In this document: piece after piece, positions 45,636-54,318 of the stretch
How the letters are laid out: each line of letters begins with the position of its first letter
Numbering within the stretch: position 1 is the stretch's first letter
Origin: an uncultured Acetatifactor sp.
GTDB taxonomy: Bacteria; Bacillota; Clostridia; Lachnospirales; Lachnospiraceae
Assembly: GCA_947581865.1 (NCBI GenBank)
Contig: CANPWA010000010.1
Location: 1-64,000, forward strand
Reading direction: 5' to 3'
Length of the DNA stretch: 64,000 nucleotides
The notes under the pieces: generated by a model
Seen by the model: the letters and a program-made list of their open reading frames with translations, nothing else
What the model was told of the DNA's origin: nothing
Database searches by the model: none
Position numbers and translations under genes: made by a program

Positions 45636-47264
45636 TTATTTGTTTGTCAATTCCACGAATTTTTCCAGCTGCGCCATCGCCTTCCCGCTGTCGATGGTCT
45701 CCGCCGCGAGCTTTACGCCCTCCGCGATGCTGGACGCTCTGCCAGCCACATAGAGAGCGGCTCCGGCATTCATCAGAACGGTATCCCGCTTCGGCCCTTT
45801 CTCACCCCGCAGGATCGCCCTGGTGATCTCCGCATTCTCCTGGGGCGTACCTCCCTTCAGCTCCTCCTTGGAACAGCGGGACAGCCCCATCTCCTCGGGG
45901 GTGATCACATATTTTTTCAGGCTGCCGTTCTCCAGCTCGCACACGCTGGTGGGCCCTGCGGCGGAGATCTCATCCATCCGCTCCTGTCCGTACACCACCA
46001 GCGCTTTCTTCACGCCCAGCCCCGCAAGCACCTTCGCCATGGTCTCCAGAAGCGCCTCGTCATATACGCCCAGCACATAATAAGAGGGAAATGCCGGATT
46101 GGCCAGCGGTCCCAGGATATTGAAGATCGTGCGGATGCCAAGCTCCTTGCGGATGGGTCCCACATATTTCATCGCCGTGTGATACTTCTGGGCAAAGAGG
46201 AAACAGATGCCGATCTCCTCCACTGCCGCCTTGCTCACTTCGGGCTCCGCGCCGATATTGACCCCCAGCGCCTCCAGGCAGTCCGCCGCGCCGGATCTGG
46301 AGCTTGCCGCCCGGTTCCCGTGTTTGGTCACGGGCACTCCTGCCGCGGAGATGACCAGGGCCGCCGTAGTGGAGATATTAAAGGAATTGGAGCCGTCTCC
46401 CCCGGTGCCCACGATCTCCAGGGATTCCACATCCGCGTGCAGGCGTGTCGCATGAGCCCTCATCTCCTCCGCGGATCCGGTGATCTCCTCGATCGTCTCT
46501 CCCTTCATGGTCAGGGCTGTCAGATAGGCGCTCTTTTGCACATCGCTCGCCTCTCCGCTCATGATCTCATCCATGACCGCCTTTGCCGCCTCGTACCCGA
46601 TGTCCTCTTTGTTGCTCAGTTTGATGATTGCCTCTTTGATCATATTCTTACTCCCTTTCTGTGATAATATTTTTGAATGATCCGGCTCCTGCCGTCCCGC
46701 TCCCTTCAGAAAATTTTCCATGATCTTTTTCCCTCCGGGCGTCAGCACCGACTCCGGATGAAACTGTACGCCATAGACCGGATACTCCCGGTGTTCCACC
46801 GCCATCACCTCGCCGTCCGCCGTGCGGGCCGTGATCTTCAAACAGCCCGGCATACTGCCCGGTTCTGCCGCCAGCGAGTGGTAGCGCGCCACCGTCATAT
46901 GATCTTCCATATCCCGAAACAGCGCGCTCTCATTGTCCAGCGCAGCCACAGACTGTTTGCCGTGCATCAGCTCCTTTGCATAGGTGATCGTCGCCCCGAA
47001 GACCTCGCAGATCGCCTGATGCCCCAGACAGATTCCCAGTATGGGGATCTTCCCGGCAAAGTGCCGTATCACGTCCTCACAGATCCCCGCATCCCCGGGT
47101 CTGCCCGGACCGGGGGAAAGAATGATGTGGCTGGGAGAAAGCGCCTCGATCTCGGGAATCCCCATCTCATCATTCCGGATCACTCTGACGTCCGGATCGA
47201 CGGAACCCACAAGCTGATATACATTGTAGGAAAAGCTGTCATAGTTATCGATCAAAAGAATCAT
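45636..47264 (-). CDS. trpGD: Anthranilate synthase glutaminase fused to anthranilate phosphoribosyltransferase
   Basis: A 542-residue fusion. TrpG is residues 1 to about 195: glutaminase Cys79 in ILGICLGHQ and His169/Glu171 in QFHPES. TrpD follows, with VGTGGDGSNSFNIST, the PRPP loop, and KHGNRAASSRSG. The junction near residue 205 still carries GGGAG ahead of an in-frame ATG (46643), so TrpD may also be made separately from that internal start. It supplies ammonia to TrpE and then phosphoribosylates anthranilate. Confidence 0.95.
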   Translation of the reverse strand: MILLIDNYDSFSYNVYQLVGSVDPDVRVIRNDEMGIPEIEALSPSHIILSPGPGRPGDAGICEDVIRHFAGKIPILGICLGHQAICEVFGATITYAKELMHGKQSVAALDNESALFRDMEDHMTVARYHSLAAEPGSMPGCLKITARTADGEVMAVEHREYPVYGVQFHPESVLTPGGKKIMENFLKGAGRQEPDHSKILSQKGSKNMIKEAIIKLSNKEDIGYEAAKAVMDEIMSGEASDVQKSAYLTALTMKGETIEEITGSAEEMRAHATRLHADVESLEIVGTGGDGSNSFNISTTAALVISAAGVPVTKHGNRAASSRSGAADCLEALGVNIGAEPEVSKAAVEEIGICFLFAQKYHTAMKYVGPIRKELGIRTIFNILGPLANPAFPSYYVLGVYDEALLETMAKVLAGLGVKKALVVYGQERMDEISAAGPTSVCELENGSLKKYVITPEEMGLSRCSKEELKGGTPQENAEITRAILRGEKGPKRDTVLMNAGAALYVAGRASSIAEGVKLAAETIDSGKAMAQLEKFVELTNK

Positions 47265-47303
47265 AACTTTCCTCCACCTTTCTGATCATTTTCTCTGTCA
47301 TCT

Positions 47304-48779
47304 TCAGTCCAGCCCCTCCTGCGCGGTCTCGATCGCCTTCCTCACCGCGGCCGCCTTCTGGATACACTCCCGGTATTCCTTCCGGGGCACACTGTCTGCC
47401 ACGATCCCCGCACCGGAGCGCACAAACACTTTTCCGTTTTTGGAGAAGGCCAGCCGGATGGCGATGCAGGTGTCGAGATTCCCCGTGAAGGACACATATC
47501 CGATCGCCCCGCCATAGATGCCGCGCTTGTTGTTCTCCAGCTCGTTGATGATCTCGCAGGCTCTCAGTTTCGGCGCCCCGGAGAGCGTCCCCGCAGGCAG
47601 GATCGCATCCACCGCGTCCAATGCGTCCTTATCCTCCCGGATCTGCCCGCTCACTGTGGAGCCGATGTGCATCACATGGGAGTAACGCTCGACAGACATA
47701 TATTTTTCCACCTTCACGGTGCCGATCCGGCTGATCTTGCCGATATCGTTGCGCCCCAGATCCACCAGCATGTTGTGTTCCGCGCGCTCCTTCTCATCCG
47801 CCAGAAGCTCCCGTTCCAGCGCTTCGTCCTCCGCCGGCGTCGCCCCTCTGGGTCTGGTTCCGGCAAGGGGGAAGGTATAAAGCTTTCCCTCCTCCAGCTT
47901 CACCAGAGTCTCCGGGCTCGCCCCGGCGATCTCGCCGTCCGCGCCGGAAAAGTAAAACATATACGGAGAGGGATTTTCCGTGCGCAGAGCCCGGTAAGCA
48001 TCCAGAAGACTTCCCTCCATCTGCGCCTCCAGGCGGTTGGACAGCACCACCTGGAAGATGTCTCCCTCCCGGATATAATGTTTGCCCTTTTCCACCATTT
48101 CGCAGTACGCTTCCTCGTCGAACAGGGGCTTAAAATCCGACTTGATGACAAGCGGCACGGGAGCGGCTTCCTCCCCGCGCTTTAAAAGCTGTCTCATGCT
48201 CTCCAGCTCCATGACTGCCCTGTTGTAATTGGTCTCCAGATCCTCCGTCTTCGCGTTCACGATCAAAATGATCTTCTGCCTGTAGTTGTCGAAGGCGATG
48301 ACCTTGTGGAACAGCATCAGATTCACGTCGGCAAAGCCTTCCTCGTCCTGCGCGTCCAGCTTCAATGTGGGTTCGCTGTATTTGATATAATCGTAGGAAA
48401 AATATCCCACCAGCCCTCCGGTAAAGGGAGGCAGCCCCTCCACCTTGGGGCTCTTGTTCTCCTCGATCACGCCCCGGATCAGCCCCCGCACATCTTCCGT
48501 GGTGGTCCGGCTGCTCATGGGCGTCCTGACCGTGCTGGTGCCGTTGTAACAGGTGATCTCCAGAAGCGGGTCATAGCCCAGAAACGAATAGCGTCCCCAT
48601 CGTTTGTCCGCCTCCGCGCTCTCCAACAGATACACATGACTGCTGACCTTCTTTAACATCTGCAGCACCTCGATGGGCGTGGTGGTGTCCGCGTACAGCT
48701 CACAGCTTATGGGGATCACACCATACTTTCCTCCACTGCAGATATCCCTGCATTCCTCCAGACTGGGACTGATCTTCAT
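47304..48779 (-). CDS. trpE: Anthranilate synthase component I
   Basis: A 491-residue enzyme that makes anthranilate from chorismate. The C-terminal catalytic domain has EGDIFQVVLSNR, SPSPYMFYF-type, FPLAGTRPRG and IDLGRND-like segments (LVDLGRNDIGKI), plus the feedback region LLES near the N-terminus. The start at 48779 has AAGGAGG eight bases upstream. Longer upstream reading runs back into the T-box leader and is not coding. It is the first gene of the trp operon. Confidence 0.97.
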   Translation of the reverse strand: MKISPSLEECRDICSGGKYGVIPISCELYADTTTPIEVLQMLKKVSSHVYLLESAEADKRWGRYSFLGYDPLLEITCYNGTSTVRTPMSSRTTTEDVRGLIRGVIEENKSPKVEGLPPFTGGLVGYFSYDYIKYSEPTLKLDAQDEEGFADVNLMLFHKVIAFDNYRQKIILIVNAKTEDLETNYNRAVMELESMRQLLKRGEEAAPVPLVIKSDFKPLFDEEAYCEMVEKGKHYIREGDIFQVVLSNRLEAQMEGSLLDAYRALRTENPSPYMFYFSGADGEIAGASPETLVKLEEGKLYTFPLAGTRPRGATPAEDEALERELLADEKERAEHNMLVDLGRNDIGKISRIGTVKVEKYMSVERYSHVMHIGSTVSGQIREDKDALDAVDAILPAGTLSGAPKLRACEIINELENNKRGIYGGAIGYVSFTGNLDTCIAIRLAFSKNGKVFVRSGAGIVADSVPRKEYRECIQKAAAVRKAIETAQEGLD

Positions 48780-48799
48780 ATTCCCTACCTCCTTACGAT

Positions 48800-49090
48800 A
48801 AAAAAACGTCCCTGACAAACAACTGTCTGTCAAGGACGGGTCAAACATCTTCCCGCGGTGCCACCTTGCTTCACGATCGCTCGTGCTCTTGCCGGATACT
48901 ATCATATCCATGACCTCTCACGCGGGTCTGCACGTCGCAGGATACTGGGAGCCTCCCGGCTCTTTTCATTGCGCCCTCCGTGGTCCATTTAACAGCCTGC
49001 ATTCCCAACCTTTCTCAGCCTCCGGTCTCTCTGTAAGTGCACGAACTGTTTTTATCTCCACATCCATGGTTTCGTCCGCTTATTTAATTC
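48800..49090 (-). promoter_or_regulatory. T-box riboswitch, probable tRNA-Trp type
   Basis: The leader has the T-box element AAGGTGGCACCGCGG (48851-48867) followed by a terminator stem, CGTCCTTGACAGACA with TGTTTGTCAGGGACG, and TTTTTTT (48800-48840). The candidate specifier is TGG in AAATGGACC (48985-48987), a Trp codon in the expected part of Stem I, after GAGACCGGAGGCTGAGAAAGG. Uncharged tRNA-Trp should stabilise the antiterminator and allow trp transcription. Confidence 0.88.
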
Positions 49091-49096
49091 TTTATC

Positions 49097-49125
49097 ATAT
49101 TAACGCTCCGGAATATAAATGTCAA
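49097..49125 (-). promoter_or_regulatory. Promoter of the trp operon
   Basis: TTGACA, 17 bases, TAATAT on the minus strand, placed so that transcription starts at the T-box 5' end. The bases upstream, GAAAAAATAC, match those upstream of the ylxM -35 exactly. Confidence 0.82.
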
Positions 49126-49261
49126 GTATTTTTTCCAAAACTGTATCGACCGTTACTGTCAAGTATATAATACTTTGCAGATTCTACCGTCTTTACTTTT
49201 GTTTCAATCAATATTAAATTTCCCGCTTTCATAATTTTTTATTATGGCATAATATAAGTAA
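49126..49261. other. Short AT-rich gap upstream of the trp promoter
   Basis: Gene-free. It contains another copy of the word ATACTTGACA (49157-49166, minus) without a paired -10. Nothing else is recognised. Confidence 0.4.
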
Positions 49262-49375
49262 GAAAATGCTGAAGAATTTGAGACCTCTTTGGACGAGGCT
49301 CAGAAATGGGCGGCGGCATCTGTTGGTTACACAGAAAACGATGTCAATGACATTACCCATGTTTTACGAAATCTG
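49262..49375 (+). pseudogene. C-terminal relic of a small antitoxin-like gene
   Basis: One plus-strand frame reads EEFETSLDEAQKWAAASVGY and on through ENDVNDITHVLRNL, a well-ordered helical pattern like the C-termini of small Firmicutes antitoxin-type proteins. A stop codon lies directly upstream and there is no start. The 3' end overlaps the opposing lipoprotein gene. I treat it as a fragment; the family assignment is tentative. Confidence 0.4.
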
Positions 49376-50230
49376 TATCCAGCCCGGCGCTGTCGTAAGA
49401 GGGATTTCATACTTTGCGAGACCGGCGTTGTATTCCTCCTCCGTAAGCTCCTGTCCGTTCCGGAAATAAGAAAAGACCGGCTGATCTTTCTCCAAATGTC
49501 CCATCATAGCAAAAGAATCCAGCAATTCCGGCGTGATCCCGTCCTTTCCTATCCTGTAAAAGTCAATGCCGGATTCCGCCGCGCTGGCGCTGTAAGATAC
49601 CTCGATCACTCCGTTATCGCAAAGCGAGAAATTTGTCCTGTACCCAAACTCCATCTCCGGGAAAATACGGACTGCCTTCGTCCCGTCAAAGCCGTACAGA
49701 GCATAATTCCAAGGAGAAAAATTGGGATTGGATATTCCCACACCGCCCTCTCCGCCGGCGATGATAAGCTCCTCGCTGCCGTTTCCGTCTATGTCATACA
49801 GTGCATAGTACACATTCTGCTTATGTGTACGGATCTCCAAACTGACATCTTCCCCAAAGCTGCTCTCATACATGTCCGTTCCCAAAAGATCCTCATAAAA
49901 GTTATTTCGGACCATGTCTGCGTATTCCGCTAAAATAGATTCATAGTTACCCTGCGATTCCTGATCATCCGGCATTTCCTGTTCATCTGACATTTTCTGT
50001 TCGTTTGACATTTTTTGGTCGTTTGACATTTCCGGCTCTTTTCCAGGCGGATAATCCTGTGCTGCGTCATCTTTGTCGGAAATCGCCTCCGAGGATTCCG
50101 CCTCATATGTTTCCGTCTTTTGGAGCATTTCCGGAACGGACATATCTCCCGCCGCTGTATTCCCCGCATTACCGCAGCCGTATAAGCCGACGGATAAGAG
50201 CAGCGCAATACCAAGGATATTTTTTCTCAT
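49364..50230 (-). CDS. Lipoprotein with Met-Ser-x-x-Gln repeats and a calcium-loop motif
   Basis: A 288-residue predicted lipoprotein. Signal peptide and lipobox VGLYGC place the lipidated Cys at 19. An acidic linker follows and includes four hexapeptide repeats (MSNDQK, MSNEQK, MSDEQE, MPDDQE; residues 68-91). The folded part begins with YESILAEYADMVRNNFYED and contains DIDGNGSEEL at 146-155, an Asp/Gly calcium-loop motif. Function is unknown. Its last codons lie over the antitoxin-like relic on the other strand, so the present C-terminus may be newly made. Confidence 0.8.
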   Translation of the reverse strand: MRKNILGIALLLSVGLYGCGNAGNTAAGDMSVPEMLQKTETYEAESSEAISDKDDAAQDYPPGKEPEMSNDQKMSNEQKMSDEQEMPDDQESQGNYESILAEYADMVRNNFYEDLLGTDMYESSFGEDVSLEIRTHKQNVYYALYDIDGNGSEELIIAGGEGGVGISNPNFSPWNYALYGFDGTKAVRIFPEMEFGYRTNFSLCDNGVIEVSYSASAAESGIDFYRIGKDGITPELLDSFAMMGHLEKDQPVFSYFRNGQELTEEEYNAGLAKYEIPLTTAPGWIQIS

Positions 50231-50340
50231 ATATTCCCTCCTCTACCCTTGCGGCGAGACTTCAGGATCTCCCCGCAGACAATTTATCCCAGGAAACGTC
50301 ACAAAATTTTCACATACAACACAAAGCATACCCTTCGTGT

Positions 50341-51846
50341 TCAAAACTGCACCGGCTCCACATCCTCCGTCAGAGGAAGCATCTGGTATTCCGGGAACAT
50401 CTGAAGCAGTTCCTCCAGGCAGAGAGTTGTGTTGTAAACGGTATCGTGCGCCAGCATGACTACGCGTTTTCTTCCCAGAGTGCTCTCTTTGGCATTTTGG
50501 AGAAGTCTCTCTGGTTCATTGTGTTTTGTGGCATCCTCCAGGCTGGCATTCCAGTCAAAATAAATATAGCCCCGGTCGGTCATCTCCTGCACAATATCCT
50601 GATACACACTTTTGTTATAGGAGTTGATGCTGCCCCCGGGAAAACGGAACAATTTCACCTCCACTCCGGTAGTTTCCTGCACGATCTCCCTCGCCTTCTC
50701 AAAGTCCTCCACATAGCTGTCAACACTTTGATAAAGGCTGTGATAATCATGATCATAACAGTGGATGCCGATGGTATGCCCTTCCTCGGCGATGCGTTTT
50801 GCCACCTCGGGATGCTTTTCCACATTTTCTCCTACAAGGAAAAATGTCGCCCGAATATCATGCTCCTTCAAAATATCCAATACCCGCACTGTGTTCTCTG
50901 CGGTAGGGCCGTCGTCAAAAGTCAGATACATGGTCTTGGGGAAAAAATAATAATCAATCCCGGAGGCGATTCCCGCCGCTAGCTTTTCCTGATATTCCTC
51001 CGTTACCAGCAGCTCCCTCTCCTCTTTGTTGGACAAAAATCCTGTCTCTATCAGGCAGGAGGGCATCTCCGTCTCCCGGATCACATACAGCCCGGTATCT
51101 CCCACTACCTCTCTGTCCACAGCCTGCGCGGAAAGCAGGCTGAAATTATGTACCAGCTCCGCCAGCCGTCTGCTGCCGTCCTCCCTGTCCTCATTGTACC
51201 ACACCTCAATGCCTGACACATTGGAAGACTTCTCCTCACAGGCATTCTGATGGATACTCACATAGAGATCGGCTCCGGCTTCGTTTGCCTTATCCACCCG
51301 CTCCTCTAAAGTCATCATATCATCGGTCTTACGGGTGAACATCACCTTATACCCCATCTCCAACAGCCTGCTCTCCACTGCTCTTGCGATGGCGAGATTG
51401 ATCTCCTTCTCATATACATGTTCCCTGCTGCAGCCCTCATCCTCACCGCCGTGCCCGGGATCCAGCGCGATCAGGACTTCTCCTCTCTCCTTCGGGATCT
51501 TCTCCCCGGCTTCTCCATCCGCCTCACCAGAGGAGCTTTCCATCTGCGCCGCTGTCTGTCCCAGCCCGTCGATACAATAAACGGCATCCATCCGGGTCTC
51601 CCCTTCCAAGGGAATGCCGGCCATATTTCCACTGATGTCTTCCACTGCCGCCGCCAGCACTTTATCCTGCGTCTGCAGCCCGAAGGCGGAGAGCGCTGTA
51701 CTGACCATCGCCAGGGAGCAGATTACTCCCAGACCAGCGCGTATCGCTGTATTCCGCCTGCGTCTGTGCCTTTGTCTGCATACGATATTTTCCGCCGCAT
51801 CATGGCAGCGCACCAAATGATAATTTTTCCTTCCCCTGCTGCGCAT
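50341..51846 (-). CDS. Bifunctional N-acetylmuramoyl-L-alanine amidase / polysaccharide deacetylase
   Basis: A 501-residue membrane-anchored envelope enzyme. A basic cytoplasmic N-terminus and one helix (about 34-55) precede an Amidase_3 domain (about 122-300) with zinc ligands in DPGHGGEDEG, SIHQN and the catalytic Glu in LIETGFLSN. A NodB deacetylase domain follows (about 305-490): TFDDGPT, HCYDHDYH, RFPGG and MLAHDT. Such pairing would both cut peptide stems and deacetylate glycan. GGGAGG precedes the ATG. It is 182 bases downstream of the two-component cassette, so it could be its target. Confidence 0.93.
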   Translation of the reverse strand: MRSRGRKNYHLVRCHDAAENIVCRQRHRRRRNTAIRAGLGVICSLAMVSTALSAFGLQTQDKVLAAAVEDISGNMAGIPLEGETRMDAVYCIDGLGQTAAQMESSSGEADGEAGEKIPKERGEVLIALDPGHGGEDEGCSREHVYEKEINLAIARAVESRLLEMGYKVMFTRKTDDMMTLEERVDKANEAGADLYVSIHQNACEEKSSNVSGIEVWYNEDREDGSRRLAELVHNFSLLSAQAVDREVVGDTGLYVIRETEMPSCLIETGFLSNKEERELLVTEEYQEKLAAGIASGIDYYFFPKTMYLTFDDGPTAENTVRVLDILKEHDIRATFFLVGENVEKHPEVAKRIAEEGHTIGIHCYDHDYHSLYQSVDSYVEDFEKAREIVQETTGVEVKLFRFPGGSINSYNKSVYQDIVQEMTDRGYIYFDWNASLEDATKHNEPERLLQNAKESTLGRKRVVMLAHDTVYNTTLCLEELLQMFPEYQMLPLTEDVEPVQF

Positions 51847-52028
51847 TCTTCATCCTCCCGTTTCTCATTACCCTCATGATTCCTTGGTCTCTCTGTCAGG
51901 TTTCTTATATAAAAAGAATACGGGACGCGCACATCATAAATTCAACATTTCTGCATACAAATTTCAAGCTTTTTGCATAGAAATTGCATCATTTTACATT
52001 TTGGGACAAATAGTTCAGGATCCTGTGT

Positions 52029-52865
52029 TCATTTGGTGATCTTTAAATAGAGCTCGTTGATTCCCTCGTAAAATCCCACCGTCACCACGGTGCTCTCATC
52101 CTCAGAATCCTCAAACCTATATTTGGCAAAAAACGGCGTATTTTCCAAAAGAGGATTCTCGGACTCATACGGTTCCGGCTCGGACAAAGCCATATACTCT
52201 GCCCAGGATGCCACCATGGCATCCGGTTCCATCTCATTCCAGAACGTGTCGGTGCGCACATAAAACTCATAAATCTTTCCTGTGTCTGCATCAATGTAGG
52301 CATCCAGAAGTTTTCCGGACTTGTCCGCATTCTGCTTCCCGGTGGCAAGGCTCACCTTCCAGACAGCCACATTGTTGCGCGGCTCCAGCACATCGATGGC
52401 AGAATAAAGTTCCACATTGTAGGCAGAGGAAGTTACCTCCTTCACTTCGTCGGGAAGCACGCCTCTCTCCCGCAGCTTCTGAATCTCCTCATTACAGATC
52501 CGGAAGATATCCTCTTCGGTGATCTCCTTCTCGGAAGGTCCCTGACGGTTGACCACAAAGGCATAGGCACCGGTGATCTCCTCATAATTTACTTCTTCTT
52601 CATTCTGTAATGTGACCAGACGGCTGCGTTCACTGCCCGGCTGGTTCTGACTGTTGAGGCACTTGGAGAGCAGGTAGAGTTTTTCGTTGCTGCTCATTGT
52701 GTAGCGGTATCCCTCCCCGGAGGTCTCCACCGTCTCCACCGTCACCTGATTGAGCGTGGCATTGTCCCGGTAGCCCGCAAGCATCTCCGGGCCCCACATG
52801 GCAAAGATGATCACCAGCCCAGCAGCAGCCAGCATGACAGCCACCTTACCCCTGTTTTGTCTCAT
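52029..52865 (-). CDS. Membrane-anchored PepSY-like protein of the two-component cassette
   Basis: A 278-residue protein with one N-terminal membrane helix (about 8-26), the rest extracellular. NNVAVWKVSLATGK and LLDAYIDADTGKIYEFYV form a PepSY-like pattern. Its ATG lies inside the 3' end of the histidine kinase gene (20-base overlap), so it is cotranslated with the kinase. By position it may modulate the sensor, as YycH/YycI or PepSY proteins do; this is inference. Confidence 0.8.
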   Translation of the reverse strand: MRQNRGKVAVMLAAAGLVIIFAMWGPEMLAGYRDNATLNQVTVETVETSGEGYRYTMSSNEKLYLLSKCLNSQNQPGSERSRLVTLQNEEEVNYEEITGAYAFVVNRQGPSEKEITEEDIFRICNEEIQKLRERGVLPDEVKEVTSSAYNVELYSAIDVLEPRNNVAVWKVSLATGKQNADKSGKLLDAYIDADTGKIYEFYVRTDTFWNEMEPDAMVASWAEYMALSEPEPYESENPLLENTPFFAKYRFEDSEDESTVVTVGFYEGINELYLKITK

Positions 52866-54285
52866 CTGTCGTCACCTCCTTCGCATACCGCAGCACAAAT
52901 CCGATATGACTGCCTTCCCCCAGCGTACTCTCTATCACCAGTTCACTCTCATGGTGTTTCAAAATCTCCGCGCACAGCGCCAGTCCCAGACCCGCGCCGT
53001 TCTTGCTGCGGGAACGGGATTTGTCCACCATATAAAATGCCTCCGTGATCTTGCGGAGCTCGTTTTCCGGTATGCCTACGCCATGATCCCTCACGGCAAA
53101 AAAGTATCCTTTCTCCAGGCGGGTGCCCGTGATCTCCACGGTGGCGCCCGGCTCTGACGCCTTGCAGGCATTGTCCACCAGATTGACCAGTACGGTCTTG
53201 ATCAGATTGGGTTCTGCCCACACCTGTCCGGCATCGTACCGGAAACAGAAATTCATCTTTCTGTCCATGTGAATATCATACATCTCCTTCAGATAGACAA
53301 ACAGCCCCTCCACATCCACCGTCTGCAGTTCCAGATCTCCCCGTCTGGTGACGATCAGATCCAAAAGCCTGAAAGACATGGTCTCCAGCCTTTTTCCCTC
53401 CGTGTAGATATAGTTGGCAGACAAAAAGGCTTTCTCCTCATCCAGCTTACGGGAGCGCAGCAGATCCGCGTATCCTATGATCGCCGTGAGAGGCGTTTTC
53501 AGCTCATGGGAGAACGCCGCGATGAATTCCTCCTTCGCCTCTATCTCATTCTCCAGTTTATGAATATTTTCCTCCAGCGCATTCGCCATCTGGTTGAAAT
53601 CCCTGGTGAGCTGTCCCATCTCATCGTTGCTGATCTGCTCCGCCCGGTATCCATAATCTCCCTGGGTCATCTCCTTGGTCGCCTGCGTGAGCAGCCGGAT
53701 CGGTCTGGTCAAAAAAAACGAAATCAAAAGCATCACCACCGAACTGACCACCAACACGGCAATGGTCACCCGGCGGTACATGGCAAACCCCCTGCTCCGC
53801 TCTTCAAATACCTCCGTGACATCCTTCATAGTCTCAAGGTACAGAATACGGTCCAGCGTGTTGATCACCGTACCGGTCTGTACATAATAGTGTTCTCCCT
53901 CCGGAATCACCTGATAGATGCGGGTCTGTTCCCCAATCTGTTCCAAAAACTTTGTATCCTCCACAAAACCGTCGCTGGCATAGAGGGGCTGACGGTTTTC
54001 ATTGGAGAGACGCAGCAGGCGGTTGCTCTGTGATCCCCCGGTAGTCTCCAGATTCACTCCGATCTGCTCCACGGTGTGATCCTGAAGCACCTCGTACTTG
54101 GAAGGGATGTTCAAAGCCGCCGTCTCAAAAGCGAAACACAGGATGCTGCTCTCATTCATCGCCTGCCCTACCTCGCGCTCCAGGGAGGTCTCAAAGACAT
54201 AGTTCACGAAGAAAAAACCGCTGAATCCAAATGCCGCCGCCATAATGATGATTGTCCAAAATAATATTTTGTAGGAAAATTTCAT
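52846..54285 (-). CDS. Sensor histidine kinase
   Basis: A 479-residue sensor kinase. Helices at about 7-29 and 172-192 bracket an extracellular sensor of about 140 residues. HAMP follows (LTRPIRLLTQATKEMTQGDY), then HisKA with His260 in AFSHELKTPLTAIIGY, and HATPase motifs (NLVDNACKAS, GVGIPENEL, GAGLGLALC). Its regulator is 33 bases upstream. The start has GGGAG upstream. Confidence 0.95.
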   Translation of the reverse strand: MKFSYKILFWTIIIMAAAFGFSGFFFVNYVFETSLEREVGQAMNESSILCFAFETAALNIPSKYEVLQDHTVEQIGVNLETTGGSQSNRLLRLSNENRQPLYASDGFVEDTKFLEQIGEQTRIYQVIPEGEHYYVQTGTVINTLDRILYLETMKDVTEVFEERSRGFAMYRRVTIAVLVVSSVVMLLISFFLTRPIRLLTQATKEMTQGDYGYRAEQISNDEMGQLTRDFNQMANALEENIHKLENEIEAKEEFIAAFSHELKTPLTAIIGYADLLRSRKLDEEKAFLSANYIYTEGKRLETMSFRLLDLIVTRRGDLELQTVDVEGLFVYLKEMYDIHMDRKMNFCFRYDAGQVWAEPNLIKTVLVNLVDNACKASEPGATVEITGTRLEKGYFFAVRDHGVGIPENELRKITEAFYMVDKSRSRSKNGAGLGLALCAEILKHHESELVIESTLGEGSHIGFVLRYAKEVTTDETKQG

Positions 54286-54318
54286 AGTCTGTTTCTCCCG
54301 CTCCCGGTTTCCTTCTCT

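Noticed and set aside
48780..48911. Longer trpE reading with an N-terminal extension
   Set aside because: The extra codons come from the T-box terminator region; the ATG at 48779 has the strong ribosome site.
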